DNA of 60,462 nucleotides from an uncultured Pseudomonadota bacterium (GTDB lineage: Bacteria; Myxococcota_A; Bradymonadia; Bradymonadales; GCA-2716585). The DNA lies in contig CAKZKQ010000735.1 of the NCBI GenBank assembly GCA_937123825.1, forward strand, positions 1-60,462. Direction: 5' to 3'. A program made the translations under genes and the position numbers. This document shows, in pieces, positions 25,338 through 32,963 of this stretch; positions within the stretch are counted from its first letter, which is position 1; each line of letters opens with the position of its first letter. The notes under the pieces were generated by a model that saw nothing but the letters and a program-made list of their open reading frames with translations, was not told where the DNA came from and did no database searches.

Positions 25338-25422
25338 GGAGAGGTGACCGAGTGGTTGAAGGTGCACGACTGGAAATCGTGTGTGCGGCAACGTACCGAG
25401 GGTTCGAATCCCTCCCTCTCCG
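25338..25422 (+). tRNA. tRNA-Ser(GGA)
   Basis: Acceptor GGAGAGG/CCTCTCC, D arm ACCGAGTGGTTGAAGGT, anticodon stem CACGA/TCGTG with loop CTGGAAA (anticodon GGA), type II variable arm, and T arm GAGGGTTCGAATCCCTC. The discriminator is G with no encoded CCA. It reads UCC/UCU, so with the other three it completes the serine set. Confidence 0.95.
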
Positions 25423-25474
25423 TTTCTTCCTCACGTCTTTCTTCAACAAAGATTGATGGCGATGGAAAAAAATG

Positions 25475-25502
25475 TTGAAACACACCAGAATGTGCGTATC
25501 CT
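25475..25502 (+). promoter_or_regulatory. Predicted promoter of the SRP RNA
   Basis: TTGAAA (25475-25480), 16 bases, then TATCCT (25497-25502); start expected near 25510. Confidence 0.45.
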
Positions 25503-25533
25503 TATCCACGCACCACGCTGGTGGGGCAACTTG

Positions 25534-25647
25534 AACGACCGCATCGCGGAGTTCCCAATGGGCAGTCCGGTAATCCGTCAGATCCGAAAGGAAGCAGCGG
25601 GCTTGGCTGACCCATGTGGGTGCTCCGCAATGCGGTCGTTCCTTTTT
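25534..25647 (+). ncRNA. ffs: Signal recognition particle RNA (4.5S type)
   Basis: The conserved apical motif is present (GTCAGATCCGAAAGGAAGCAG, about 25578-25598), with a GAAA tetraloop and the asymmetric loop bound by Ffh. The ends pair: AACGACCGCAT (25534-25544) with ATGCGGTCGTT (25630-25640), and GCGGAG with CTCCGC. A T run follows at 25643-25647. The RNA is the short bacterial form without an Alu domain. It scaffolds Ffh for co-translational targeting to FtsY and SecYEG. Its place beside tRNA-Ser genes is common in bacteria. The 5' end could lie up to 25 bases earlier. Confidence 0.93.
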
Positions 25648-25655
25648 GTGCGAGG

Positions 25656-26690
25656 ATGAACACCGTGGACAACCACCCCAAACCCTCGCTCCAGCACATC
25701 TTCCGCTGGGACCTCGATAAAACCTACCTCGCCACTGACTTCGACTCCATCCCCGACCTGCTGCGCACCTTCGTCCAAAAGCCCGAGGAGAAAATCAACA
25801 TCCCCGGCGCCGACGCACTGCTGCGCGAACTCCTGCTCGACACCGACCGGCGCATCGTCACCTTCATCTCAGGCTCGCCGCAGCAAATGCGCAACGTCCT
25901 CGAAGAAAAACTGCGCCTCGATGGCATCGACCCTGCCTTCTTTGTCCTCAAACCAAACCTCCAAAACCTCCTGCGCGGACGCTTCAGAGCACTTCGCGGA
26001 CAAATCGGCTACAAACTCGAAGCGCTGCTCGACCTGCGCTGCCGCACCGCGCTGGCACCCGAAACACTCTTCGGCGACGACTCCGAGCAAGACGCCTTCA
26101 TCTACAGCCTCTACGGCGACATCATCAACGGACGACTGGGCCGCGCCTTCGTCAAAGATCTCCTCAAACAAGCGCGCGTCTATCCAGACACCGCCGAGCG
26201 CATCCTCTCGCTCATCCGCGACAACCCCATCGAAAACACCACCAAGCGGATCTTCATCAACCTTGAGCGACACACGCCCACCGCACGCTTCATGCCCTAC
26301 GGCGGACGCCTGGTCCCCATCCACAACTACTTCCAGGCCGCGCTCGTCCTCTTTGATGACGGCACACTCGACGCCGACAGCATCCTGCGCGTCGCCTTCT
26401 CCATGACCAGCCGCCACCGCTTCACGCCCGCCATGCTGGCCAACTCCTTCCAGGACCTCATCCGGCGCCGACGCCTGGCACCCCAGGTCGCCACGCGCAT
26501 GGCCCAGGAACTCCAAAACGCCTCCATGCCCGAGGCCATCCCCGTCGGACTGACCCCCAAACCCTTCATCGCCGAGCTCACCCGACAACTCCACGCACTG
26601 GGCGACCGCGAAGACATCGCCCTCCTTGGCGATGTCGGCACCCCCGACTACAGCAAGCTCCTGGTCAAAGCCCTGGCCAAACGCCACTGA
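25656..26690 (+). CDS. HAD-like protein resembling App1 phosphatidate phosphatase (DUF2183)
   Basis: About 344 residues. It has HAD-type motifs in the order seen in DUF2183/App1 proteins: RWDLDKTYLATDF (nucleophile Asp with DxDxT-like spacing), TFISGSPQQMRNVL (motif II Ser), a conserved K in IGYKLEALL (motif III) and LFGDDSEQDAFIYSLYGDII (acidic motif IV). No signal peptide is seen, so it should be cytoplasmic. Phosphatase activity on a lipid or small substrate is inferred, not shown. The ATG at 25656 sits directly on GAGG; GTG 25665, nine bases after it, may be the true start. It follows the SRP RNA terminator. Confidence 0.65.
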   Translation: MNTVDNHPKPSLQHIFRWDLDKTYLATDFDSIPDLLRTFVQKPEEKINIPGADALLRELLLDTDRRIVTFISGSPQQMRNVLEEKLRLDGIDPAFFVLKPNLQNLLRGRFRALRGQIGYKLEALLDLRCRTALAPETLFGDDSEQDAFIYSLYGDIINGRLGRAFVKDLLKQARVYPDTAERILSLIRDNPIENTTKRIFINLERHTPTARFMPYGGRLVPIHNYFQAALVLFDDGTLDADSILRVAFSMTSRHRFTPAMLANSFQDLIRRRRLAPQVATRMAQELQNASMPEAIPVGLTPKPFIAELTRQLHALGDREDIALLGDVGTPDYSKLLVKALAKRH

Positions 26691-26744
26691 CACCAAACCA
26701 AAACGTTCGTCTGCACTTTGGCATGACCCAGGCCTTGCACTGCC

Positions 26745-28580
26745 CTACTTCTCCTTGCGCGCCTCAATCCAAGGCTCAATGATCCGGGCCCGCAAAGTCG
26801 CCAGCGGCACCGCGCCGTGGCGCAGCACCTCGTCATGGAAGTCGGGCAACACAAAACCGTCCCCCAGCGCCTCCTTGGCCTGCTGGCGCAGCGCCATGAT
26901 CTCCAACTGACCGATCTTGTACGCCAACGCCTGACCCGGCCACACAATGTACCGATCGATCTCGTTGGCCGCCTCATTCTCGTACTTGCCCGTGTGCTCC
27001 ATCAGGTAACGCAGCGCCTGCTCACGGCTCCAACCCACCGACGTGTGCATCCCCGTGTCCACCACCAACCTCACCGCGCGCCACATCTCAAAAGACAACG
27101 CCCCCAACTTCTCCTCGTTGGAGTGGTAGAGCCCTGCCTCCCACGACAACGCCTCGGCGTAAAGCGCCCACCCCTCCACAAAGGCCGTCTGACCGATCTC
27201 GCGCTGAAAACGCGGCAACGCCTGGTTCTCCTCCGCCAACGCGATCTGCAGATGGTGGCCCGGCACCGCCTCGTGGTAGGCCAGGACGGCCATGATGTAG
27301 CGGGGGCGAGTTTCAGGTTCGAAGGTGTTGACGTAGTAGTAGGCGGGATGAGAGCCGTCGGGGGCGGCCCCTTCATAGTAAGCGATCGGCGCATCGGCGG
27401 CCCGGAAGGACTCAATCGCCTTGACCTCCACCGGCGTGCTTGGCAAGCGACCAAAGAGCGACGCCAGCTTGGCATCGGCGCGCTCCACCAGAGTCGTGTT
27501 GTAGCTGATCAACTCTTCTTCGGTCTTGAAGACCTGCTCGGGGCGCTTGGCCAACCCCTGCAAATAAGGCTCGATCGCCTTGCCGCCGTCGGCTTCAATC
27601 AACGCCATCATCTGGGCCTTGATCCGCTCCACTTCGGCCAGCCCCAGAGCGTGGATCTCTGCCGGATCGCGCTTCAACCCCGTCGTCGACCACACCCTGG
27701 CCTCATAACAGGCCTGACCGTTGGGATTGGCCGACACACCCACCTCCTGACGCGACGCGGGCAGCGCCTCTTTCTCCAGAAATGCCAGATAAGCGCGCAG
27801 CGCCGGGTAAATCTCCTTGTCCGTCGTCTCCAAAACCACCTGACGCCACGGCTCTCCCCCGGGACTCGCCAGAGCCTCGTCCCCCAACTTGCTCCGCTCG
27901 GCCTGCTCGTAGGCCAGCTTCACATAGGGGCTCTCATTGGCGGGCTTGGCAAGCTGCGCCTTGACCTGCGCGATGACGCGCTCAACCCCAATCCGAGGGG
28001 CGGTGTAGCCGTCCGCCAGCCCCGAGCGCAGCTCAGCAATATGACGCTCAAAGTACACCGGGACCTGCTTGTAGCGCTCCACCAGAGTCCACGCGTGGGC
28101 GGGCTCTTTGATGAAATGCCCCTGGGCGATTCTGGGCATGCTGACCTGCGGCCCGCCAAGCTGATCGATCTGCCAACGATGCCCCTGGCAAACTTCACCA
28201 GCCAGCGAGGTCTCCAGCTTGAAGCTCAGCACATCGACCGTGATCTGCTCCGAGAGCGTCAACTGACCCGTGTCGATGGCCCGTACATCCTTCAAGAGCG
28301 CCTCCAAAGCCTTGTTGTGGGCCTCACGGGCCTGGCTGGAGGGATCGTAGAGGACCGTGTCAAAGCGCCGATCGCCCTGAAACGTCGCCCAGGTCGGATG
28401 GCGGCTCATCAAAAGCTCCCAATAGCGCTCACCGAGCGCCTCCAAAGCCTTCGACTGGGGGTTTTGACCCTGCGCTTTCTTCTCCTGGGTCACATCGACG
28501 GCCACCGGCGAGGCAGTTTCGCCTCCCGAAGCACACCCGCACAACGCCAACACACCGCAACACAACACCCAACGCTTCAT
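26745..28580 (-). CDS. DUF885-family lipoprotein, probable metallopeptidase
   Basis: A 611-residue protein from ATG 28580 with a lipoprotein signal (VLALCGCASG). It shows the DUF885 hallmark HEAVPGHHLQ (an HExxxGH-type zinc motif) followed by FVEGWALYAEALSWE, and N-terminal YWELLMSRHPTWATFQGDRRFD. These proteins are common, poorly characterised zinc peptidase-like lipoproteins of Myxococcota and Proteobacteria; the downstream Glu in EGWA fits a third metal ligand. It would act in the periplasm. It stands alone, with 398 bases to the divergent ExbD gene. Confidence 0.88.
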   Translation of the reverse strand: MKRWVLCCGVLALCGCASGGETASPVAVDVTQEKKAQGQNPQSKALEALGERYWELLMSRHPTWATFQGDRRFDTVLYDPSSQAREAHNKALEALLKDVRAIDTGQLTLSEQITVDVLSFKLETSLAGEVCQGHRWQIDQLGGPQVSMPRIAQGHFIKEPAHAWTLVERYKQVPVYFERHIAELRSGLADGYTAPRIGVERVIAQVKAQLAKPANESPYVKLAYEQAERSKLGDEALASPGGEPWRQVVLETTDKEIYPALRAYLAFLEKEALPASRQEVGVSANPNGQACYEARVWSTTGLKRDPAEIHALGLAEVERIKAQMMALIEADGGKAIEPYLQGLAKRPEQVFKTEEELISYNTTLVERADAKLASLFGRLPSTPVEVKAIESFRAADAPIAYYEGAAPDGSHPAYYYVNTFEPETRPRYIMAVLAYHEAVPGHHLQIALAEENQALPRFQREIGQTAFVEGWALYAEALSWEAGLYHSNEEKLGALSFEMWRAVRLVVDTGMHTSVGWSREQALRYLMEHTGKYENEAANEIDRYIVWPGQALAYKIGQLEIMALRQQAKEALGDGFVLPDFHDEVLRHGAVPLATLRARIIEPWIEARKEK

Positions 28581-28978
28581 CAAAATCCGTCCTCCTGCAC
28601 AACATTCGGCGCCCACGCGACCACTGCCGCGCGCCGACGCCATGACCGTACTCAGCCCCAGGGTCATACCACGGCCGCACCGCACGAGTCTGCAAAACCA
28701 AGCCCCTGCACAAGGCGATCAGCGGGCAAAAGAAACAAAAATGATTCGGGAGACTGTCAGAACCCCATCACCTCCCCGTCGTGGAGAGACAAGCGGCACC
28801 ACCGACCCCCTTGTAGGCCAAGCCCGCATGGTAATCAGCGCACACCTGCGCGCGCTGGGCGGTGTGCTCTGTCTTCAATCAGACAGTCCAGGCCTCCAAA
28901 CGCCCTTTGCCCTGGTCTGACTCCGAACATAAGCCGCCATCAGACCACGACGATGGCCCACGCACCGAGGTTTGACCC
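28581..28978. other. Divergent intergenic region
   Basis: Shared upstream region of the DUF885 gene (minus) and the ExbD/TolR gene (plus). It contains a CTGTCT/AGACAG hairpin (28869-28874 with 28881-28886). No gene or clear promoter was recognised. Confidence 0.4.
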
Positions 28979-29692
28979 ATGGCTCGCCGTCCACGCATCC
29001 CCAAAACCGCCCCCAAAGAAGACGGCCTGAACCTGGCCCCCATCATGAACCTGGTGATGATCCTCATTCCGCTGCTGCTGCTCTCGGTGGTCTTTGAGCA
29101 GACCGGCGTCATCAACGTCTCAGCGCCGTCCATGACGCTGGGGACCATCCCCCAAGAAGAGATCACCGAGCCCCCGCTCTCGCTCCAAATCCAGGTCAGC
29201 ACCGACGGCTTCACCCTCAACGCCGAAGGCAACCGCCTGCCGCCGGTCGAAGGCTGCCCCACGGACTCAAACACCGGCGCCACCGTCTGCCCGCAACAAT
29301 CCAGCGACCAGATCAAACGCGCCCTGCAAGAATCCCTGGCGCTGCGCGAGCGCTACGAAGCGACCGGTGACCAGGCGCTCCTTGAAGCGTCCTACCAGAA
29401 GCTGGCCAGCGCCCGCGAGGGACTGGGCTACCGCAAGCTCTACAATTTGTTGGTGGACCTAAAGCGCAAACACCCCGAAGAGACCAAGGTCATCGTCAGC
29501 GCCGAACCCAACGTGCCCTTTGAGCTGCTGATCGCCACCATGGACACCGCCCGTTTCCGGCTGGAGAGCCCACGGGACGACGGACACTTTGCAGATGAGC
29601 GCGCCTTCAAGAGCGCCGCCTACCAGGACGACGTCACCGGCGTCTCGCGCGCCATCCTCTTCTCGGACGTCTCGTTGGCGGTGGTTCAGTGA
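28979..29692 (+). CDS. ExbD/TolR-family membrane protein
   Basis: A 237-residue protein with a short basic N-terminus, the ExbD-like LNLAPIMNLVMILIPLLLLSVVF membrane helix, and a periplasmic domain ending in KHPEETKVIVSAEPNVPFELLIATMDTARF, the family's C-terminal signature. The family Asp in the helix is replaced by Asn (IMNLVM), so proton coupling may be altered. The periplasmic part has a ~60-residue insertion with a Cys pair. No ExbB/TolQ motor partner is adjacent. The ATG has GAGG eight bases upstream. It may serve gliding, TonB or Tol-type energy transfer with a distant partner. Confidence 0.85.
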   Translation: MARRPRIPKTAPKEDGLNLAPIMNLVMILIPLLLLSVVFEQTGVINVSAPSMTLGTIPQEEITEPPLSLQIQVSTDGFTLNAEGNRLPPVEGCPTDSNTGATVCPQQSSDQIKRALQESLALRERYEATGDQALLEASYQKLASAREGLGYRKLYNLLVDLKRKHPEETKVIVSAEPNVPFELLIATMDTARFRLESPRDDGHFADERAFKSAAYQDDVTGVSRAILFSDVSLAVVQ

Positions 29693-29714
29693 TGTGTGGG
29701 AGAAGGAAAGCGGT

Positions 29715-30869
29715 TCACCAGCGCCCTTCGACGCAGTGCGCGTGGATGAGCCCTTCAAGCAAATCCAGCGTGCGGGGGATCTGGTCCATGGACAGGAACT
29801 CGTCGGGCTGGTGGGCTTGATCGATGGAGCCCGGCCCCATGATGATCGTCTCCATCCCCAGCGCATTCAAAAAAGGCCCCTCAGTGCCAAAACCCACCGT
29901 CTGAGCGCTGTAACCCGTCATGGCCTCGGCCGCTTTGACCAGCGCCGACTGCGCCGAGGTTTCAAAGGGCGGTATGGCGTCCATCAACGACACCACCTCC
30001 AACCCGAAACCCTGCCCTTGAAGCTCAGCTTCCAAACGGCGCTCCAGGCTGCTGTGCACCTTGTCAGGGTCCATGCCGGGCATCATCCGCACATCGACCA
30101 GCATCTCGCAGTGGCTGCAAATGCGGTTGGGCGCATCCCCGCCGCGGATCGCCCCCAGGTTGACCGTCGCCTCGGGCACCTCAAAAGCCTCGTTGCGGTG
30201 TCCGCGACCGATCTCGTGACGCCAGGAGAGGATCTGCGCGATGGCCGCGTGCATCCCTTCGATGGCGTTGAGCCCCAGCGCCGGATTGCTGGAGTGACCC
30301 GAACGACCCTGGATCCGCACGGCCTCCATCATGATCCCTTTGTGCATGTGGATCGGGCGCAGCCCCGTGGGCTCGCCGATGACAGCATAGCGAGCCTTGG
30401 GGCGACCCGCTTTGACCAGCGCGCGGGCGCCGTCCATGGTCGTCTCTTCATCGGCAGTGGCCAGGATGATCAGCGGGGCCTGGAGTTTGCTGGGGTCGAT
30501 CCGCGAGGCCGCCTCCAGCGCCAACGCCAGAAACGACTTCATGTCCACCACACCAAGCCCATAGAGGCGCCCGTCGCGCTCGGTGAGCTTAAAGGGGTCA
30601 GAACTCCACAGCCCGTCGTCAAAGGGGACCGTGTCGGTGTGCCCCGACAAGACCAACCCACCCGGGCCGCGCCCCAACGTGGCGATCATATTGGCCTTGG
30701 GCACCGCACCAGGCAGCGCCATCACCTCAACGTCAAACCCCAACGCGTCGGCGCGCTGCGCCAGCACATCGATCACCGCCACATTGCCCATGTCCAGATC
30801 GGGCATGGTGCTGCTGATCGACGGGCTCTCCACCAACGCACGGATCAACTCTACAACGCGCTTGCCCAC
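29715..30869 (-). CDS. Acetylornithine deacetylase-like M20 metallopeptidase
   Basis: About 384 residues from GTG 30869 (GGAGG seven bases upstream); other GTG/TTG codons lie just before it. Zinc-binding motifs of the M20/ArgE family are present: LSGHTDTVPFDDG, GRLYGLGVVDMKSFLALALE, ATADEETTMDGARAL (general-base Glu) and the C-terminal GFGTEGPFLNALGMETIIMGPGSIDQAHQPDE. This closely fits ArgE-type acetylornithine deacetylase, which gives ornithine for arginine synthesis. No other arginine gene is near. It converges on the ExbD gene with a 22-base gap. Confidence 0.85.
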   Translation of the reverse strand: MGKRVVELIRALVESPSISSTMPDLDMGNVAVIDVLAQRADALGFDVEVMALPGAVPKANMIATLGRGPGGLVLSGHTDTVPFDDGLWSSDPFKLTERDGRLYGLGVVDMKSFLALALEAASRIDPSKLQAPLIILATADEETTMDGARALVKAGRPKARYAVIGEPTGLRPIHMHKGIMMEAVRIQGRSGHSSNPALGLNAIEGMHAAIAQILSWRHEIGRGHRNEAFEVPEATVNLGAIRGGDAPNRICSHCEMLVDVRMMPGMDPDKVHSSLERRLEAELQGQGFGLEVVSLMDAIPPFETSAQSALVKAAEAMTGYSAQTVGFGTEGPFLNALGMETIIMGPGSIDQAHQPDEFLSMDQIPRTLDLLEGLIHAHCVEGRW

Positions 30870-30896
30870 AACCACACCTCCCACCAATCGACCGCA

Positions 30897-32555
30897 CTAC
30901 TCGACGTAACCCAACGAGCGCAGATCTTCGAGTTCCTGAGGGTCGAACTCCTCCACCACCTGACCGTCATCGTCGCTAAAATCCTCCAAGGAGGTCTTAA
31001 AGGCCTGGAGATCGTGGCGCATCCCGGCGGTAAGCTCAGGCTGAGACTCGGCCAGGTTGTTCAACTCCAGCGGGTCCTGAGCGACATTAAAGAGATACTC
31101 GCGCACGTCTTTGTTGATGGCGCTGCGCATGCGGACGTACTCGTTGGGCCAGACATACTTGAAGGTGTGCATGTTGGTGGGCTCAAAACGCAGGTACTTC
31201 ATGTCGCCGCGGCGCATCATCGAGCGCTTGATCCCATACCCATCCATCTCGGTAAAGACCGCCCGACGCCAGCCCTCGTTGATGGGACCGGTCATAACAT
31301 CCAAAGCGCTGGTGCCCATCGGGCTCCACCCTTCAGGCCCTTTGATACCCGCCAGATCAAGCATGGTGGGCATCATGTCCACCCCCGAAAAGAGCCGGTC
31401 TTCGATCGCCCCCTCCGCCCCCATCAGGTACGGCGAGCGGATGATCATGGGCAAATGCAAAGTGGCCTCCCAGAAGTGGTAGGCGTGGCGATAGCAGTTG
31501 TGCTCGCCAAAGGCCTCACCGTGATCCGCCACCACCACCACCGTCAGATTGTCCCAGCGGCCACTCTCCTTCAGGAAGGTCATCAGCTTGCCGATGGCGT
31601 CATCCATCTCCAGGATCTCGGCGTCGTAAAGCGAGTGCAGGCGCTTGCGCTTCTCGTCGGGCAGCGGCTGGGCATATTCGATCTCGGGCGTGCCCACACG
31701 GATCTTCTTTTTGGGCGCCCAGCGGTCAAAGGACGCCGCCGGGTTGTAGGGGTCGTGGGGATCCACCAGAAAGAGCCACATAAACCACTGCGGGTTCTCG
31801 TTGCGCTCGATCCAGCGCTGGGCGCGATCCACAAGCTCGTGGGCCGAAGGGTCGTGGTTAAGCTCCTCAAAAATGTCGTCGTAGCGCTCAAAGCCCTGAT
31901 CAAAGCCGTAGTGGCTGCGCACAGTCTGATTGCCCACAAAAGCCGCCGTGGCATACCCAGCCTCTTTAAAGGCCTCGGCCACCGTCACATGCTCTTGCTT
32001 CAACTCGCCAGGGATGACCTCGGCGCCGTGCTGCGAGCGGAACCTGGAGGTCATCATTGACGCGACCGAAGGGCGCGTCCAGGCCCCGTTGCCGTAGAAC
32101 CGGCTGAAACGAACGCCCTCGGCCGAGAGTTCCTCCAGGTTGGGCGTCGTCGGCCGATGGTAACCGTACGCCGAGAGGTGATCCGCGCGCGTGGTGTCGA
32201 GCATGATGAAGATCACCGGGCCAGGCTCTTTGGGCCGCTCGTAGATCATCGAAGAGCGCACCCTCGGGCCCTTCATCCCATCAAATCGGGACCACTTGGG
32301 CATCGGGAGGCTGGCCAGCACCGAATCGACGGTCTTTGTCGCGTGGGTCTCCACCATCGCGGCAGCCGCCATGGCGGCAATGCCAGTCGTCTCAGCCTGC
32401 GAAGGCCCCGTGTTGACGTCGGGCGCAGGTTCAGGAGGCGGTGTCACAGGCGAAGAGGTCTGGCAAGCGCTGGCCAACAACAGGACACCCAACGCACTCA
32501 CCCACGCTTTGGGCCCCCGACCTCTTTGACCATCCCAATCGAACATCGCCTCCAT
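30897..32555 (-). CDS. Sulfatase / alkaline-phosphatase-superfamily hydrolase with Thr at the nucleophile site
   Basis: About 552 residues from ATG 32555 (a second ATG is at 32546), with a lipoprotein signal (LLLASACQ). Sulfatase-fold motifs: IFIMLDTTRADHLSAYGY (metal Asp), GAWTRPSVASMMTSR, VVVVADHGEAFGEHN (second metal pair), and a C-terminal PLELNNLAE. The sulfatase signature normally has Cys or Ser (CxPSR) to make formylglycine; here it is T-R-P-S-V, so maturation to formylglycine is unlikely. Thr is the nucleophile in LtaS-type phosphoglycerol transferases, so phosphate-ester chemistry on the cell surface is more likely than sulfate hydrolysis. Confidence 0.85.
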   Translation of the reverse strand: MEAMFDWDGQRGRGPKAWVSALGVLLLASACQTSSPVTPPPEPAPDVNTGPSQAETTGIAAMAAAAMVETHATKTVDSVLASLPMPKWSRFDGMKGPRVRSSMIYERPKEPGPVIFIMLDTTRADHLSAYGYHRPTTPNLEELSAEGVRFSRFYGNGAWTRPSVASMMTSRFRSQHGAEVIPGELKQEHVTVAEAFKEAGYATAAFVGNQTVRSHYGFDQGFERYDDIFEELNHDPSAHELVDRAQRWIERNENPQWFMWLFLVDPHDPYNPAASFDRWAPKKKIRVGTPEIEYAQPLPDEKRKRLHSLYDAEILEMDDAIGKLMTFLKESGRWDNLTVVVVADHGEAFGEHNCYRHAYHFWEATLHLPMIIRSPYLMGAEGAIEDRLFSGVDMMPTMLDLAGIKGPEGWSPMGTSALDVMTGPINEGWRRAVFTEMDGYGIKRSMMRRGDMKYLRFEPTNMHTFKYVWPNEYVRMRSAINKDVREYLFNVAQDPLELNNLAESQPELTAGMRHDLQAFKTSLEDFSDDDGQVVEEFDPQELEDLRSLGYVE

Positions 32556-32631
32556 TCTCCCTTGTTTGCCCTCGATCTCAGAAACGCTTTCTGTGTTGCG
32601 CCTTATATCAAAGACTCGCCGCTGACGCACA

Positions 32632-32793
32632 CTCGGTTCTGTCTGACAATTGGAACCGAGTTCCGACGAGTTCGATGGTGTCGAGGTCGAGGAGGCGAGC
32701 GCAGGCGGGTCTTTGACCCGTTGAGCATCGCCGACGACGAGATCGGCATCATCGGGCCGTCGGGCGACGGGACAATTGTCAGACAGAACCGAG
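32632..32793. repeat. 162-base inverted repeat with perfect 21-base arm ends
   Basis: Bases 32632-32652 are exactly complementary to 32773-32793 (arm CGGTTCTGTCTGACAATTG and its reverse complement). Inward, the two flanks remain alignable with scattered changes (CCGACG..CGATG.TG), and the apex is CGGGT-CTTTG-ACCCG near 32709-32723. The element lies downstream of the PPC-protein gene and upstream of the sulfatase-fold gene. It may be a MITE, a processed RNA hairpin or a transcription barrier. The rest of 32556-32963 has no gene. Confidence 0.75.
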
Positions 32794-32892
32794 CCCCCTC
32801 GGCGCACAAGGGTGACAAGGTGCTGGCGAAGCAAATTATTCATAAACCCCAGATTGCGCCGTCAAAGGCGCATCGACACGACGCAAACCGCC

Positions 32893-32932
32893 CAAAAACG
32901 AACAACGCCGGCCCCTCTTCAAGGTCCGGCGT
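32893..32932 (-). terminator. Intrinsic terminator of the PPC-repeat lipoprotein gene
   Basis: On the minus strand, stem ACGCCGGACC with GGGCCGGCGT (one mismatch) over an eight-base loop is followed by TGTTCGTTTTT, starting about 32 bases after the stop codon. Confidence 0.65.
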
Positions 32933-32963
32933 CATCTCACATCATGGTGTCTGCGCTGGGCGT

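Noticed and set aside
26817..32060. Long plus-strand frames across the DUF885, M20 and sulfatase genes
   Set aside because: They are the complements of catalytic genes, have no ribosome sites and read as low-complexity His/Gly/Arg protein.
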